From NCBI RefSeq assembly GCF_004614185.1, contig NZ_SPVF01000253.1:1-64000 (forward strand): a stretch of 64,000 nt of DNA. Reading direction: 5' to 3'. Position numbers and translations under genes: made by a program. This document shows, piece after piece, positions 1 to 8,793 of this stretch. The stretch is from Zemynaea arenosa. Its GTDB lineage: Bacteria; Pseudomonadota; Gammaproteobacteria; Burkholderiales; Burkholderiaceae_D. The first letter of the stretch is position 1; each line of letters opens with the position of its first letter. Under the pieces are notes generated by a model. The model was not told where the DNA came from. It worked only from the letters and a program-made list of their open reading frames with translations, and did no database searches.

Positions 1-2
1 GC

Positions 3-1211
3 TCGGCGCTGGCGACGCGGGCGCGCGCCTCGCAGGCGCAGGCGCTGGGCTTCGGCGTGGCCGGTCTGCCGCGCGTGCTCGGGCCGCTATTGGTGCTGGG
101 CTTTCTCACCGCCGCGCGCTACGGCCTGGCGTCCGTGATGCACGTGAACCTGCTGCGCCTCGCTGTCGCGCTGGCCTCCTCCTTTGCCCTGATCCGGATT
201 GCGTTCTTCCTGCTGCGCCGCGTGTTCGCGCGCGCGGGGCAGGTGGGCGCGGCGATCGTCACCTTCGAGCGCGTGTTCGCGCTGCTGGTGTGGCTGGCGG
301 TGGCGCTGTACATCACCGGGCTGTGGCCGGACGTCGAGCACTACCTCACACACACGACCGTGCCGCTGGGGCCGAAGAACGATGTCGAGCTGCTGACCAT
401 CCTGAAGGCAGTGGCCTCGGTGGCGGTGCTGCTGATCCTGGCCATGTGGGCCGGCAAGGCGCTGGACGACCGGCTGATGCGCCTGGATGCGCTGAACCTG
501 TCGGCGCGGGTGGTGCTGGCGCGGGTGAGCCGGGCGCTGCTGATCGTGGTGGCGGTGCTGGCCAGCCTGCGCATGGTGGGCATCGACCTCACGGTCTTGT
601 CCGTGTTCGGCGGTGCGCTGGGCGTGGGCCTCGGTCTCGGCTTGCAGAAGATTGCCAGTAACTATGTGTCCGGCTTCGTGATCCTGCTGGAGCGCAGCCT
701 CAAGATCGGCGACATGATCGCGGTCGACAAGTACACCGGCAAGGTCACCCAGATCAACACGCGCTACACGGTGCTGCAGGCGCTGGACGGGACTGAGGCC
801 GTGCTCCCTAACGAGATGCTGATCTCGGGCGCGGTGCAGAATTTTTCGCTGTCCTCGCCGACCCAGCGCGTTGCGACCCAGATCACAGTGGCGTTCGAGA
901 CCGATGTGCGGACTCTGCTGCCGTTGCTGGCCGACGCCTGCCGCGGCATCCCACGCGTGCTGGACGAGCCGGCCCCGGGCGCCTCATTGTTACGGATCGG
1001 CGCCACCGGTTTCGAGCTCGACGTGGGGATGTGGATCTCCGATCCGCAGAACGGCAGCGGCGGCGTGTTGTCCGAGGCCAACATGAGAATCTGGAAAGTC
1101 CTGCAAGATCAAGGAGTTAAGCTTCCGCGCGCGGCGCAGGACATTCGCTGGGTGGAGAGCGAGTTTGCCGCCGAAATGATGCGTCCTCGCCAAGCCTCGC
1201 CCTCGGAATAA
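3..1211 (+). CDS. Mechanosensitive ion channel (MscS family), 5' end outside window
   Basis: Small-conductance mechanosensitive channel of the inner membrane, which opens under membrane tension to release solutes during osmotic downshock. The frame is open from base 3 to the stop at 1211 (402 residues in the window). A GTG at 57 is available but the reading frame continues upstream of it, so I treat the gene as truncated by the window edge. Several hydrophobic segments precede a glycine/alanine-rich pore helix (VFGGALGVGLGLGLQKIA), followed by the MscS beta domain (GDMIAVDKYTGKVTQINTRYT, with a VLPNEML turn), which is the normal family order. The family call is secure. The number of N-terminal helices is unknown. 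Confidence 0.9.
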   Translation, partial: SALATRARASQAQALGFGVAGLPRVLGPLLVLGFLTAARYGLASVMHVNLLRLAVALASSFALIRIAFFLLRRVFARAGQVGAAIVTFERVFALLVWLAVALYITGLWPDVEHYLTHTTVPLGPKNDVELLTILKAVASVAVLLILAMWAGKALDDRLMRLDALNLSARVVLARVSRALLIVVAVLASLRMVGIDLTVLSVFGGALGVGLGLGLQKIASNYVSGFVILLERSLKIGDMIAVDKYTGKVTQINTRYTVLQALDGTEAVLPNEMLISGAVQNFSLSSPTQRVATQITVAFETDVRTLLPLLADACRGIPRVLDEPAPGASLLRIGATGFELDVGMWISDPQNGSGGVLSEANMRIWKVLQDQGVKLPRAAQDIRWVESEFAAEMMRPRQASPSE

Positions 1212-1329
1212 GTGAAATCATTGGTGACATTCGTGCCGCCGGACGGTGTAAACGCGTAGAATGTGATGCTGTCGCTGGTACGGTTTTTCGTGGCGTGCGG
1301 CAATCCGCAATTCTATGGAGCAGTAATTA

Positions 1330-2529
1330 ATGACCGTTTTGAACGCCGTCCTCGATTTCCTGAACACCGGGTTGCTGAACCTGGCGGCCTGGCAGATCGT
1401 TCTGGTGACTTTGGCTCTCACGCACGTCACGATCGCCAGCGTGACCATCTTCCTGCATCGCCATCAGGCGCACCGCGCGCTGGACCTGCATCCGATCGCC
1501 AGCCATTTCTTCCGGCTGTGGCTGTGGCTCACGACGGGGCAGGTGACCAAGCAGTGGGCGGCGATCCACCGCAAGCACCACGCCAAGTGCGAGACCGAGG
1601 AAGATCCGCACAGCCCGCAAACGCGCGGTATCCGCAAGGTGCTGTTCGAAGGGGCCGAGCTGTACCGTGCCGAGTGCAAGAATGAAGAAACCATGGCCAA
1701 GTACGGCCACGGCACCCCGGACGACTGGATCGAGCACAAGCTGTACAGCAAGTACAGCTGGCAGGGCGTGGCGGTCATGCTGATCCTGGACGTGCTGCTG
1801 TTTGGCGCGCTCGGCATCACCGTGTGGGCCGTGCAGATGCTGTGGATCCCGATCACCGCGGCCGGCATCATCAACGGCATCGGCCACTACTGGGGCTACC
1901 GCAACTACGACTGCGTGGACGCGTCGCGCAACGTTCTGCCGTGGGGCATCATCATCGGCGGCGAAGAGCTGCACAACAACCACCACACCTTTGCGACCTC
2001 GGCCAAGCTGTCGAGCAAGTGGTACGAGTTCGACATCGGCTGGATGTATATCCGCATGATGGAGATGGTCGGCCTGGCCAAGGTGAAGAAGACGATTCCG
2101 AAGCCCGCTTTCGACAAGGCCAAGGTGGTGGCGGACTTCGACACGCTGCAGTCGATCATCGCCAACCGCTACGACGTGATGGCCAAGTACGCCAAGTCGG
2201 TCAAGACGGCGTGGCATGACGAAGTCGAGCACTTGAAGGAAAAAGCCAAGCTGGAGGCACGCTTCCTGAAGTCCTCGCGCAAGCTGCTCAAGCGCGACCC
2301 GGCCAAGCTGGAAGGCGAGCAGAAACAGCAGCTGTCCGAGCTCTTCAAGCACTCCAAGGCGCTGGAGACGATGCACCAGATGCGCGTGGAGCTGGGCGTG
2401 ATGTGGGAGCGTTCCCACCTGACGCGCGACCAGCTGCTGCACCAGCTGCAAGACTGGTGCGTGCGTGCCGAAGCGTCGGGCATCAAGTCCCTGCAGGAAT
2501 TCTCCCTGCGCCTGCGCAGCTACGCCTGA
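1330..2529 (+). CDS. Fatty acid desaturase (delta-9 acyl desaturase type)
   Basis: Membrane di-iron desaturase that introduces a double bond into acyl chains for membrane fluidity. All three histidine boxes are present: HRHQAH (His43, 45, 48), HRKHH (His80, 83, 84) and HNNHH (His215, 218, 219), with membrane segments at about 20-42 and 145-182. The protein is 399 residues. The C-terminal 130 residues are lysine/leucine-rich and probably helical, longer than in minimal desaturases. The ATG at 1330 follows GGAGCAGTAATTA. The gene stands alone and is followed by a clean terminator. The exact substrate (acyl-CoA or acyl-lipid) cannot be read from the sequence. Confidence 0.9.
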   Translation: MTVLNAVLDFLNTGLLNLAAWQIVLVTLALTHVTIASVTIFLHRHQAHRALDLHPIASHFFRLWLWLTTGQVTKQWAAIHRKHHAKCETEEDPHSPQTRGIRKVLFEGAELYRAECKNEETMAKYGHGTPDDWIEHKLYSKYSWQGVAVMLILDVLLFGALGITVWAVQMLWIPITAAGIINGIGHYWGYRNYDCVDASRNVLPWGIIIGGEELHNNHHTFATSAKLSSKWYEFDIGWMYIRMMEMVGLAKVKKTIPKPAFDKAKVVADFDTLQSIIANRYDVMAKYAKSVKTAWHDEVEHLKEKAKLEARFLKSSRKLLKRDPAKLEGEQKQQLSELFKHSKALETMHQMRVELGVMWERSHLTRDQLLHQLQDWCVRAEASGIKSLQEFSLRLRSYA

Positions 2530-2551
2530 CCTTCCGCGCTGAAACATCAAG

Positions 2552-2574
2552 CGGCTCCCCGGAGCCGTTTTTTT
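2552..2574 (+). terminator. Intrinsic terminator of the desaturase gene
   Basis: CGGCTCC-CC-GGAGCCG hairpin followed by seven T residues, 22 bp after the stop codon. Confidence 0.9.
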
Positions 2575-2606
2575 ACGTCCCAACAACAACGGTATCGCTT
2601 TCCGCC

Positions 2607-2690
2607 ACCGGGGTCAGGCCTGTTTTTGAGATTCCTCAACCTCCCCCAGCTGGATCCTTCGGCCCGGGAACCCGGTGCCTGACCCCGGTA
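2607..2690. repeat. Inverted-repeat element, GGGGTCAGG family, copy 1
   Basis: An 84-bp unit bounded by ACCGGGGTCAGGCC and, inverted, GCCTGACCCCGGTA. The interior begins TGTTTTTGAGATTCCTCAA and contains GGGAACCCGGT just before the second arm. The same arms and the TTTTGA-ATTCC motif recur at 2711-2796 and, in the opposite orientation, in the array at 13610-14052. No reading frame crosses it convincingly. Confidence 0.7.
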
Positions 2691-2710
2691 TTAAATTCGG
2701 CCGTTTTTGA

Positions 2711-2796
2711 TACCGGGGTCTGGCTTGGTTTTGAGATTCCTCAAGGGCCGGGAGGAGGATTCTTCGGTCTGGGAACCTGGGGTCAGACCCCGGTAG
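2711..2796. repeat. Inverted-repeat element, GGGGTCTGG family, copy 2
   Basis: Second unit, 20 bp after the first, in the same orientation: TACCGGGGTCTGGC, interior TTTTGAGATTCCTCAAGGG, then GGGAACCTGGGGTCAGACC and CCGGTAGC. Like copy 1 it can fold into a long hairpin. Together the two units occupy most of the 300-bp gap between the desaturase terminator and the rpmG terminator. Confidence 0.7.
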
Positions 2797-2828
2797 CGGT
2801 GGGCGCTACTTTTGCTGGGGGCCAGGAA

Positions 2829-2857
2829 ATAAAAAAAGCCGCCTCGCGGGCGGCTTC
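2829..2857 (-). terminator. Intrinsic terminator after rpmG
   Basis: Read on the minus strand: AAGCCGCC-CGCGA-GGCGGCTT followed by a run of T residues. It lies about 20 bp past the rpmG stop and ends the rpmB-rpmG transcript. Confidence 0.88.
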
Positions 2858-2876
2858 TGCATAGAGAGCGGATCGA

Positions 2877-3044
2877 TTACTTGATCTTGGTCTCTTTGTA
2901 GGTCACGTGCTTGCGTGCCTTCGGGTCGAACTTGATGATTTCCATCTTGCCCGGCATGGTGCGCTTGTTCTTGGTCGTGGTGTAGAAGTGACCAGTACCT
3001 GCGGTCGACTCCAGCTTGATCTTGTCGCGGCCAGTTTTTGCCAT
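2877..3044 (-). CDS. rpmG: 50S ribosomal protein L33
   Basis: Structural protein of the large ribosomal subunit. It has 55 residues, starts [20 protein letters not shown] and ends [11 protein letters not shown], the normal size and sequence for proteobacterial L33. It lacks the CxxC zinc pairs found in the zinc-binding L33 forms, so this is the zinc-independent form. It follows rpmB by 16 bp on the minus strand, the widely conserved rpmB-rpmG pair. A GGGAGT-type ribosome site precedes the ATG. Confidence 0.97.
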   Translation of the reverse strand: MAKTGRDKIKLESTAGTGHFYTTTKNKRTMPGKMEIIKFDPKARKHVTYKETKIK

Positions 3045-3060
3045 GTTCGTGACTCCCTAA

Positions 3061-3297
3061 TTAGATTTTTTCGCCGCGCGCACGCATGTCAGCGAGCACA
3101 GCGTCGATGCCGAGTTTGTCGATCACGCGCAGACCAGCGTTCGACACGCGCAGGGACACCCAGCGGTTCTCGGATTCAACGAAGATACGACGGTTCTGCA
3201 GGTTCGGCAGGAAACGGCGTTTGGTTTTGTTGTTAGCGTGGGAGACGTTGTTGCCAACCATCGGACCCTTGCCAGTTACTTGGCAAACACGTGCCAT
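3061..3297 (-). CDS. rpmB: 50S ribosomal protein L28
   Basis: Large-subunit ribosomal protein of 78 residues: [20 protein letters not shown] at the N-terminus, then the conserved [13 protein letters not shown] and [14 protein letters not shown] segments. I start at 3297 because AAGGAGTG lies just upstream of this ATG and homologues begin MARVCQ. An upstream in-frame extension exists but crosses the promoter. First gene of rpmB-rpmG. Confidence 0.97.
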   Translation of the reverse strand: MARVCQVTGKGPMVGNNVSHANNKTKRRFLPNLQNRRIFVESENRWVSLRVSNAGLRVIDKLGIDAVLADMRARGEKI

Positions 3298-3336
3298 AGC
3301 GCACTCCTTAGATAATCCAGAATTTGGAAAAACGAG

Positions 3337-3366
3337 AGTATAGCGCGAAAACCGTCGGATTATCAA
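3337..3366 (-). promoter_or_regulatory. Sigma-70 promoter of rpmB-rpmG
   Basis: Minus strand TTGATA (3361-3366), 18-bp spacer, TATACT (3337-3342), placed about 40 bp upstream of the rpmB start. Strong matches in both boxes. Confidence 0.75.
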
Positions 3367-3458
3367 TCACTTGCGGAAAAAAATAGTTAAACCTGCCTCG
3401 TGAAAAATTCACAATTGCCGAAGAGCTTGAAGACACAGTGTTTCCGCTCTATTAAAGC

Positions 3459-4133
3459 TCAGATTTGCCCGTGCTCCGCGAAGGAATGCACGTGTGGCCC
3501 GGCCACCACAAAGTGGTCCAGGATGCGCACATCGACCAGCGACAGCGCCTGCATCAGCGCGCGCGTGAGCAGCAGGTCGGACTCGCTGGGCTCCGGCGAA
3601 CCCGACGGGTGGTTGTGGGCCAGCATGACGCTGGCCGCATTGTGGCCGAGTGCGGCCTTGACCACCTCGCGCGGGTACACCGACGTGTGCGTCAAGGTCC
3701 CTCGAAACATTTCCTCGCAGGCCAGCAGGCGGTTCTTCACATCCAGGAACAGCACGTGGAAGGCCTCATGCGGCTGCCGCCCCAGCCGCAGTTGCAGATA
3801 GCGCTTGACCATGTCCGGCGACGTCAGCACCTCGCCCGTCTGCAATTCTGCGGCGATGGCCCGCTGCGCCAGCTCCATCACCGCCCGCAGCTGGGCGAAC
3901 TTGGCCGGCCCCAGCCCCTTGACCTCGCAGAATGCGGCCCGCGGCGCCGCAAACAGCGCGCTCAGCGAGCCGAACTGTTGCAGGATATCCCGTCCCAGCG
4001 CCACCGCGTCCCGCCCCGGTATCCCGACCCGCAGGAACACCGCCAGCAGCTCCGCATCGGTCAGCACCTGCGGCCCCTGCGCCAGCAGGCGCTCGCGCGG
4101 ACGCAGCTCTTCCGGCCAATCAGCAATCCCCAT
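3459..4133 (-). CDS. radC: RadC family JAMM-domain protein
   Basis: 224 residues. The N-terminal helix-hairpin-helix part carries PRERLLAQGPQVLTDAELLA, and the C-terminal RadC/JAB domain carries the metal-binding HNHPSGSPEPSESD. The family was once linked to DNA repair; its true function is unsettled. Start chosen at the ATG giving MGIADWPEELRPRERLL, preceded by GGGGG; an in-frame extension to 4211 looks non-coding. It lies upstream of rpmB-rpmG on the same strand, the order also seen in enterobacteria, and its start is only 61 bp from the divergent slpA start, so their promoters must be interleaved. Confidence 0.92.
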   Translation of the reverse strand: MGIADWPEELRPRERLLAQGPQVLTDAELLAVFLRVGIPGRDAVALGRDILQQFGSLSALFAAPRAAFCEVKGLGPAKFAQLRAVMELAQRAIAAELQTGEVLTSPDMVKRYLQLRLGRQPHEAFHVLFLDVKNRLLACEEMFRGTLTHTSVYPREVVKAALGHNAASVMLAHNHPSGSPEPSESDLLLTRALMQALSLVDVRILDHFVVAGPHVHSFAEHGQI

Positions 4134-4194
4134 GCTTGCCCCCAGTGGAATACAATATCGCCTTTGATCCGCAGCATTTTTGGCCCACAACGCA

Positions 4195-4638
4195 ATGTCC
4201 AACGTCGTCACCGCATCGTCCTATCTGACCCTGCATTACCGCCTCGCCAGCCTGGACGGGACGGACATCGTCACAACCTTCACCGGCAACCCGGCCACCC
4301 TGATGCTCGGCCAGGGCCAGCTGGCCCCGTCGCTGGAACAGGTGCTGCTCGGCCTGCCCGAAGGCACGCACCAGACCTTTGAGCTCAGCGCCGAGCAAGG
4401 GTTCGGTCCGCGCAACCCGGACTTGATCCAGGCCGTGTCCCGGGCGACTTTGGACGAAAACTCGGCCCCCGACGCCGGCTACGCGATCGGCGACCTGGTC
4501 GATTTTGCCGCCCCCGGCGGTGGCCGCTTCGCCGGCATCCTGCGCGAACTGCGCGACGATGCCGCCGTGTTCGACTTCAACCATCCGCTGGCGGGGCAGC
4601 CGCTGCTGTTCGAAGTCAAGCTCATCTCCGTTCTGTAA
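4195..4638 (+). CDS. slpA: FKBP-type peptidyl-prolyl cis-trans isomerase SlpA
   Basis: Cytoplasmic FKBP-fold prolyl isomerase/chaperone of 147 residues. It has the SlpA-type pattern: [11 protein letters not shown], then [19 protein letters not shown], then the inserted-in-flap segment with GFGPRNPDL, and a C-terminal [20 protein letters not shown] use the ATG at 4195; a TTG 15 bp earlier is in frame but less likely. It precedes ispH by 13 bp, an arrangement conserved across proteobacteria (slpA-ispH). Confidence 0.93.
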   Translation: MSNVVTASSYLTLHYRLASLDGTDIVTTFTGNPATLMLGQGQLAPSLEQVLLGLPEGTHQTFELSAEQGFGPRNPDLIQAVSRATLDENSAPDAGYAIGDLVDFAAPGGGRFAGILRELRDDAAVFDFNHPLAGQPLLFEVKLISVL

Positions 4639-4651
4639 CCAGGCCACAGAC

Positions 4652-5602
4652 ATGAACAACGAAATCCTCCTCGCCCAGCCGCGCGGCTTCTGTGCCGGCG
4701 TGGATCGCGCCATTGAGATCGTCGAGCGCGCCCTGCAGCAGTTTGGCGCGCCCATCTACGTGCGCCACGAGATCGTCCACAACGCCTACGTGGTGGAAGA
4801 TCTGCGCGCCAAGGGCGCCATCTTCATCGAGGAATTGGACGACGTCCCGGCCGGCAACACGCTGGTGTTCTCGGCCCACGGCGTATCGAAAGCCGTGCGC
4901 GCCGAAGCCGAGGCGCGCGGCCTGTCGATCTTCGACGCGACCTGCCCGCTGGTGACCAAGGTGCACGTTGAAGTCGCCAAGATGCGCAAGCAGGGCTGCG
5001 AGATCGTGATGATCGGCCACGACGGCCACCCGGAAGTGGAGGGCACTATGGGCCAGGCCGACGCCGGCATGCACCTGGTGGAAACGGTCGAGGACGTCGC
5101 CAGGCTGAACGTCGCCAACCCGGACGCGGTCGCCTACGTCTCGCAAACCACCCTGTCCGTGGACGACACCGCCGACATCATCGCCGCGCTGAAGGCCCGC
5201 TACCCGAACATCATCGAGCCGAAGAAGGGCGACATCTGCTACGCCACCACCAACCGCCAGGAAGCGGTGAAGTTCATGGCGCCACAGGTGGAAGTGGTGA
5301 TCGTGGTGGGCAGCCCCAACAGCTCCAACTCGAACCGCCTGCGCGAAGTCGCCGAAAAGATGGGCACGCCCGCCTACATGGTCGATAACGCCGGCCAGAT
5401 CAAGCCGGAATGGCTGGACGGCTACAAGCGCATTGGCGTCACCGCCGGCGCCTCGGCCCCGGAAGTGCTGGTCAACGCCGTGATCGACCGTCTGAAGCAG
5501 CTGGGTGCGGCCAGCGTGCGTACCCTGGAGGGCGTGGAAGAGCACGTGACCTTCCCGCTGCCCAAGGGCCTGGACGGGGGCGCCAAGCCGGCGGCGGCGT
5601 GA
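4652..5602 (+). CDS. ispH: 4-hydroxy-3-methylbut-2-enyl diphosphate reductase
   Basis: Final enzyme of the MEP isoprenoid pathway. It reduces HMBPP to IPP and DMAPP with a [4Fe-4S] cluster. The three cluster cysteines are in [12 protein letters not shown] (Cys14), [12 protein letters not shown] and [13 protein letters not shown]. The catalytic-region TNRQ and the SSNSNRL motif are also present. 316 residues, the usual length. The ATG at 4652 gives [16 protein letters not shown]; homologues begin at the same point. Cotranscribed with slpA. Confidence 0.97.
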   Translation: MNNEILLAQPRGFCAGVDRAIEIVERALQQFGAPIYVRHEIVHNAYVVEDLRAKGAIFIEELDDVPAGNTLVFSAHGVSKAVRAEAEARGLSIFDATCPLVTKVHVEVAKMRKQGCEIVMIGHDGHPEVEGTMGQADAGMHLVETVEDVARLNVANPDAVAYVSQTTLSVDDTADIIAALKARYPNIIEPKKGDICYATTNRQEAVKFMAPQVEVVIVVGSPNSSNSNRLREVAEKMGTPAYMVDNAGQIKPEWLDGYKRIGVTAGASAPEVLVNAVIDRLKQLGAASVRTLEGVEEHVTFPLPKGLDGGAKPAAA

Positions 5603-5756
5603 TATTGGTAATATTGCCGTCAGTCATAAGCAAAGATTATTTGGGCGGATTTCCACTTTCCGATATTAGTTTTTCCAAAACATCGTTATTATTGCTGCGC
5701 TCGGAATTGATGCATTCATCCCGCCAAACGGGGCGGGATCCGGCGTAGTCCATGAG

Positions 5757-5790
5757 CGGCACTGCGGGAGCGATCCCGGGTGCCGTTTTT
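5757..5790 (+). terminator. Strong terminator/attenuator just upstream of livH
   Basis: CGGCAC-T-GCGGGA-GCGA-TCCCG-G-GTGCCG, a roughly 12-bp stem with one bulged base, followed by TTTTT. It ends 35 bp before the livH ATG, leaving little room for a promoter in between. It is either the ispH terminator or an attenuator in the liv leader. Confidence 0.75.
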
Positions 5791-5825
5791 GTTAGGTCTT
5801 ACTCACAGTACTCACAGCAGGAAGC

Positions 5826-6755
5826 ATGGATACCTTTATCCAACAACTCATCAACGGGCTGGTGCTGGGCAGCATGTACGCACTGGTCGCGCTCGGGTAC
5901 ACGATGGTGTACGGCGTCCTCAACCTGATCAACTTTGCCCACGGCGACGTGCTGATGATCGGCGCCATGGTCGGCCTGTCGATCCTCAACCTGCTGGGGC
6001 AGGTGGCGCCGGACCTGCCGGGCTTCGCCAAGCTGGGCATCGCGATCATCGGCGCGATCCCGGTCTGCATGATCGTCAATATCATCATCGAGCGGGTGGC
6101 CTACCGGCGCCTCCGCAATGCGCCCCGGCTGGCGCCTTTGATCACCGCGATCGGGGTCTCGATCCTGCTGCAGACGTTCGCCATGATGATCTGGGGCCGC
6201 AGCCCGCTGCCGTTCCCGCAGCTGCTCTCCAGCGACCCGGTGCCGGTCGGCGGCGCGGTGATCTCGCAGACCCAGATCCTGCTGCTGGTACTGGCCGCCG
6301 GCTCCATGCTGGCCCTTGTGTTCCTGGTCGAGAAAACCAAGATGGGCCGCGCCATGCGCGCCACCGCCGAGAACCCGCGCGTCGCGGGCCTGATGGGCAT
6401 CGACTCCAACCGCGTGATCGTCGCTACCTTCGCCATCGGCGCGGCGCTGGCTGCGGTGGCGGGCGTGATGTGGGGCGCCGTGTATTCCTCGGTGCAGTTC
6501 GCGATGGGCTTCCTGCCTGGCCTGAAGGCCTTCTCCGCCGCGGTCCTGGGCGGCATCGGGAATATCTACGGCGCCATGATCGGCGGCCTGGTACTGGGCC
6601 TGATCGAGAGCTTCGGCGCCGGCTACATCGGCGACCTGACGGGCGGCTTCCTCGGCTCGAACTATGTCGACATCTTCGCCTTCATCGTGCTGATCGTGGT
6701 GCTGACCATCCGTCCGTCCGGCATCATGGGCGAGCGCGTGGCGGACCGCGCGTAA
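5826..6755 (+). CDS. livH: Branched-chain amino acid ABC transporter, permease LivH
   Basis: Inner-membrane permease of the high-affinity leucine/isoleucine/valine (HAAT) importer. 309 residues, very hydrophobic throughout. It begins MDTFIQQLINGLVLGSMYAL, with the LivH hallmarks GYTMVYGVLNLINFAHGD and the cytoplasmic ABC-contact loop around MRATAENPRVAGLMGID. AGGAAG precedes the ATG. First gene of livHMGF. No livJ/livK binding-protein gene lies nearby, so the solute receptor must be encoded elsewhere, and the substrate class is inferred from the family. Confidence 0.95.
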   Translation: MDTFIQQLINGLVLGSMYALVALGYTMVYGVLNLINFAHGDVLMIGAMVGLSILNLLGQVAPDLPGFAKLGIAIIGAIPVCMIVNIIIERVAYRRLRNAPRLAPLITAIGVSILLQTFAMMIWGRSPLPFPQLLSSDPVPVGGAVISQTQILLLVLAAGSMLALVFLVEKTKMGRAMRATAENPRVAGLMGIDSNRVIVATFAIGAALAAVAGVMWGAVYSSVQFAMGFLPGLKAFSAAVLGGIGNIYGAMIGGLVLGLIESFGAGYIGDLTGGFLGSNYVDIFAFIVLIVVLTIRPSGIMGERVADRA

Positions 6756-6773
6756 TTTCAGGAGATCCCCGAA

Positions 6774-8003
6774 ATGTCTCTCATCTCCTTCGACGTCCAG
6801 CGCGACAAGGGCAAGGCCTGGACCAGCATTGCGATTTTGCTGGTGCTGCTGCTGGCGTTTCCCTTCTTCGCGTCCCAGTACGGGAATTCGTGGGTGCGCA
6901 TCCTCGACATGGCGCTGCTGTACATCATGCTGGCGCTGGGCCTCAACATCGTGGTCGGCTTCGCGGGCCTGCTGGACCTGGGCTACATCGCCTTCTTCGC
7001 GGTCGGCGCCTACCTCGCCGGGCTGTTTGCCTCGCCCCAGTTCGCGGCGGTGATCGAGTCGGTCGTCAACACCCATCCGGGCCTGGGCGAATGGCTGATC
7101 AGCGTGATGGGGCCGGAGATCCAGCAGAACGGCATCCACCTCTCGGTGTGGTGGATCGTGCCGCTGGCGGCGCTGGTGGCGGCCTTCTTCGGCGCGCTGC
7201 TCGGCGCACCGACGCTGAAGCTGCGCGGCGACTACCTCGCCATCGTGACGCTCGGCTTCGGGGAGATCATCCGCATCTTCATGAATAACCTGAATGAGCC
7301 GATCAACCTGACCAATGGCCCCCAGGGCATCAACCTGATCGACCCGATCCGCATCTTTGGCGTGTCGCTGGCGGGCGAGGAGGGCTCGGGCGGCATGGTC
7401 TCCGTGTTCGGCCACGCCATGCCGTCGGTGAACGCCTACTACTACCTGTTCCTGGTGCTGTGCATCGCGATCGTCTTCATCACCTCGCGCCTGCAGCACT
7501 CGCGCCTCGGCCGCGCCTGGGTCGCGATCCGCGAGGACGAGATCGCGGCCAAGGCCATGGGCATCAACACCCGCAACGTCAAGCTGCTGGCGTTCTCGAT
7601 GGGCGCCTCGTTCGGCGGTGTTGCGGGGGCCATGTTCGGCGCCTTCCAGGGCTTCGTCTCGCCCGAGTCGTTCTCGCTGATGGAATCGATTGCCGTGCTG
7701 GCGATGGTGGTCCTGGGCGGCATCGGCCACATTCCTGGCGTGATCCTGGGCGGCGTGCTGCTGGCCGGTTTGCCGGAGCTGCTGCGCCACGTGGTGGAGC
7801 CGGTGCAGATGACCCTCTTTGGCAAGGTGCTGATCGAAGCCGAGGTGCTGCGCCAGCTGCTGTACGGCCTGGCCATGGTCGTCATCATGCTCAATCGTCC
7901 GGCTGGCCTGTGGCCCGCGCCCAAGCATGAGGACCGCCCGGACAACGACCGGAATGAGGACAACCGCGACGTCGCCGCCGAATCCGGCGCGCGCACCGCG
8001 TGA
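6774..8003 (+). CDS. livM: Branched-chain amino acid ABC transporter, permease LivM
   Basis: Second permease of the HAAT importer. 409 residues with an extended N-terminal region and multiple membrane helices. LivM signatures are GLNIVVGFAGLLDLGYIAFF, the loop LRGDYLAIVTLGFGEIIRI and the coupling region GRAWVAIREDEIAAKAMGIN. The C-terminal 30 residues are charged and cytoplasmic. It starts 18 bp after livH behind AGGAGAT. Confidence 0.95.
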   Translation: MSLISFDVQRDKGKAWTSIAILLVLLLAFPFFASQYGNSWVRILDMALLYIMLALGLNIVVGFAGLLDLGYIAFFAVGAYLAGLFASPQFAAVIESVVNTHPGLGEWLISVMGPEIQQNGIHLSVWWIVPLAALVAAFFGALLGAPTLKLRGDYLAIVTLGFGEIIRIFMNNLNEPINLTNGPQGINLIDPIRIFGVSLAGEEGSGGMVSVFGHAMPSVNAYYYLFLVLCIAIVFITSRLQHSRLGRAWVAIREDEIAAKAMGINTRNVKLLAFSMGASFGGVAGAMFGAFQGFVSPESFSLMESIAVLAMVVLGGIGHIPGVILGGVLLAGLPELLRHVVEPVQMTLFGKVLIEAEVLRQLLYGLAMVVIMLNRPAGLWPAPKHEDRPDNDRNEDNRDVAAESGARTA

Positions 8004-8012
8004 GGACGAATC

Positions 8013-8792
8013 ATGAGTGACAAGAGTGACCAACTGCTGCTGAATATCGCGGGCGTGAACAAGCGCTTCGGCGGCCTGCAGGCGCTGACCGAAGTGGGCA
8101 TCCGCATCGAGAAGGGCCAGATCTACGGGCTGATTGGCCCGAACGGCGCGGGCAAGACCACCTTCTTCAACGTGATCACGGGCCTGTACCAGCCGGACAC
8201 CGGCACCTTTGAGTTGGACGGCAAGCCGTATTCGCCGTCCGCGCCGCACGAGGTGGCGAAGGCCGGCATCGCGCGCACTTTCCAGAACATCCGCCTGTTC
8301 GGCGAGATGACCGCGCTGGAGAACGTGATGGTGGGGCGCCATGTGCGCACCAAGCAGGGCGTGCTCGGCGCCATCTTCCGCCACAAGGCCGCACGTGACG
8401 AAGAGACCGCGATCCGCCGCCGCGCGCAGGAGCTGCTGGACTTCGTGGGGATCGGCCAGTTTGCCAAGCGCACCGCCAAGTTCCTGTCGTACGGCGACCA
8501 GCGCCGCCTCGAGATCGCGCGCGCGCTGGCCACCGATCCGAAGCTGCTGGCGCTGGACGAACCGGCGGCCGGCATGAACGCGACCGAGAAGCTGGCGCTG
8601 CGCGAGCTGCTCGTGAAGATCAAGGCCGAGGGCCGCACCGTGCTGCTGATCGAGCACGATGTGAAGCTGATGATGGGCCTGTGCGACCGCATCACCGTGC
8701 TCGAATACGGCAAGCCGATCGCCGAGGGCCTGCCCGCGGAGATCCAGAAGAACCCCGCGGTGATCGAGGCCTATCTCGGAGGCGCCCACTGA
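8013..8792 (+). CDS. livG: Branched-chain amino acid ABC transporter, ATPase LivG
   Basis: Cytoplasmic ATPase powering the LivHM pore. 259 residues. Walker A GPNGAGKTT (residues 42-50), the LivG-specific segment ARTFQNIRLFGEMTALENV, signature LSYGDQRRLEIARAL, Walker B LLALDEPAAGMN and switch His in LIEHDVKLM. The AAGMN variant after Walker B is typical of LivG. Spaced 9 bp from livM. Confidence 0.95.
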   Translation: MSDKSDQLLLNIAGVNKRFGGLQALTEVGIRIEKGQIYGLIGPNGAGKTTFFNVITGLYQPDTGTFELDGKPYSPSAPHEVAKAGIARTFQNIRLFGEMTALENVMVGRHVRTKQGVLGAIFRHKAARDEETAIRRRAQELLDFVGIGQFAKRTAKFLSYGDQRRLEIARALATDPKLLALDEPAAGMNATEKLALRELLVKIKAEGRTVLLIEHDVKLMMGLCDRITVLEYGKPIAEGLPAEIQKNPAVIEAYLGGAH

Positions 8793-8793
8793 T

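Noticed and set aside
2403-2864. 153-codon plus-strand frame running from the desaturase end through the repeats
   Set aside because: It starts inside the desaturase gene in another frame, crosses the terminator and repeats, and its sequence is repeat-derived.
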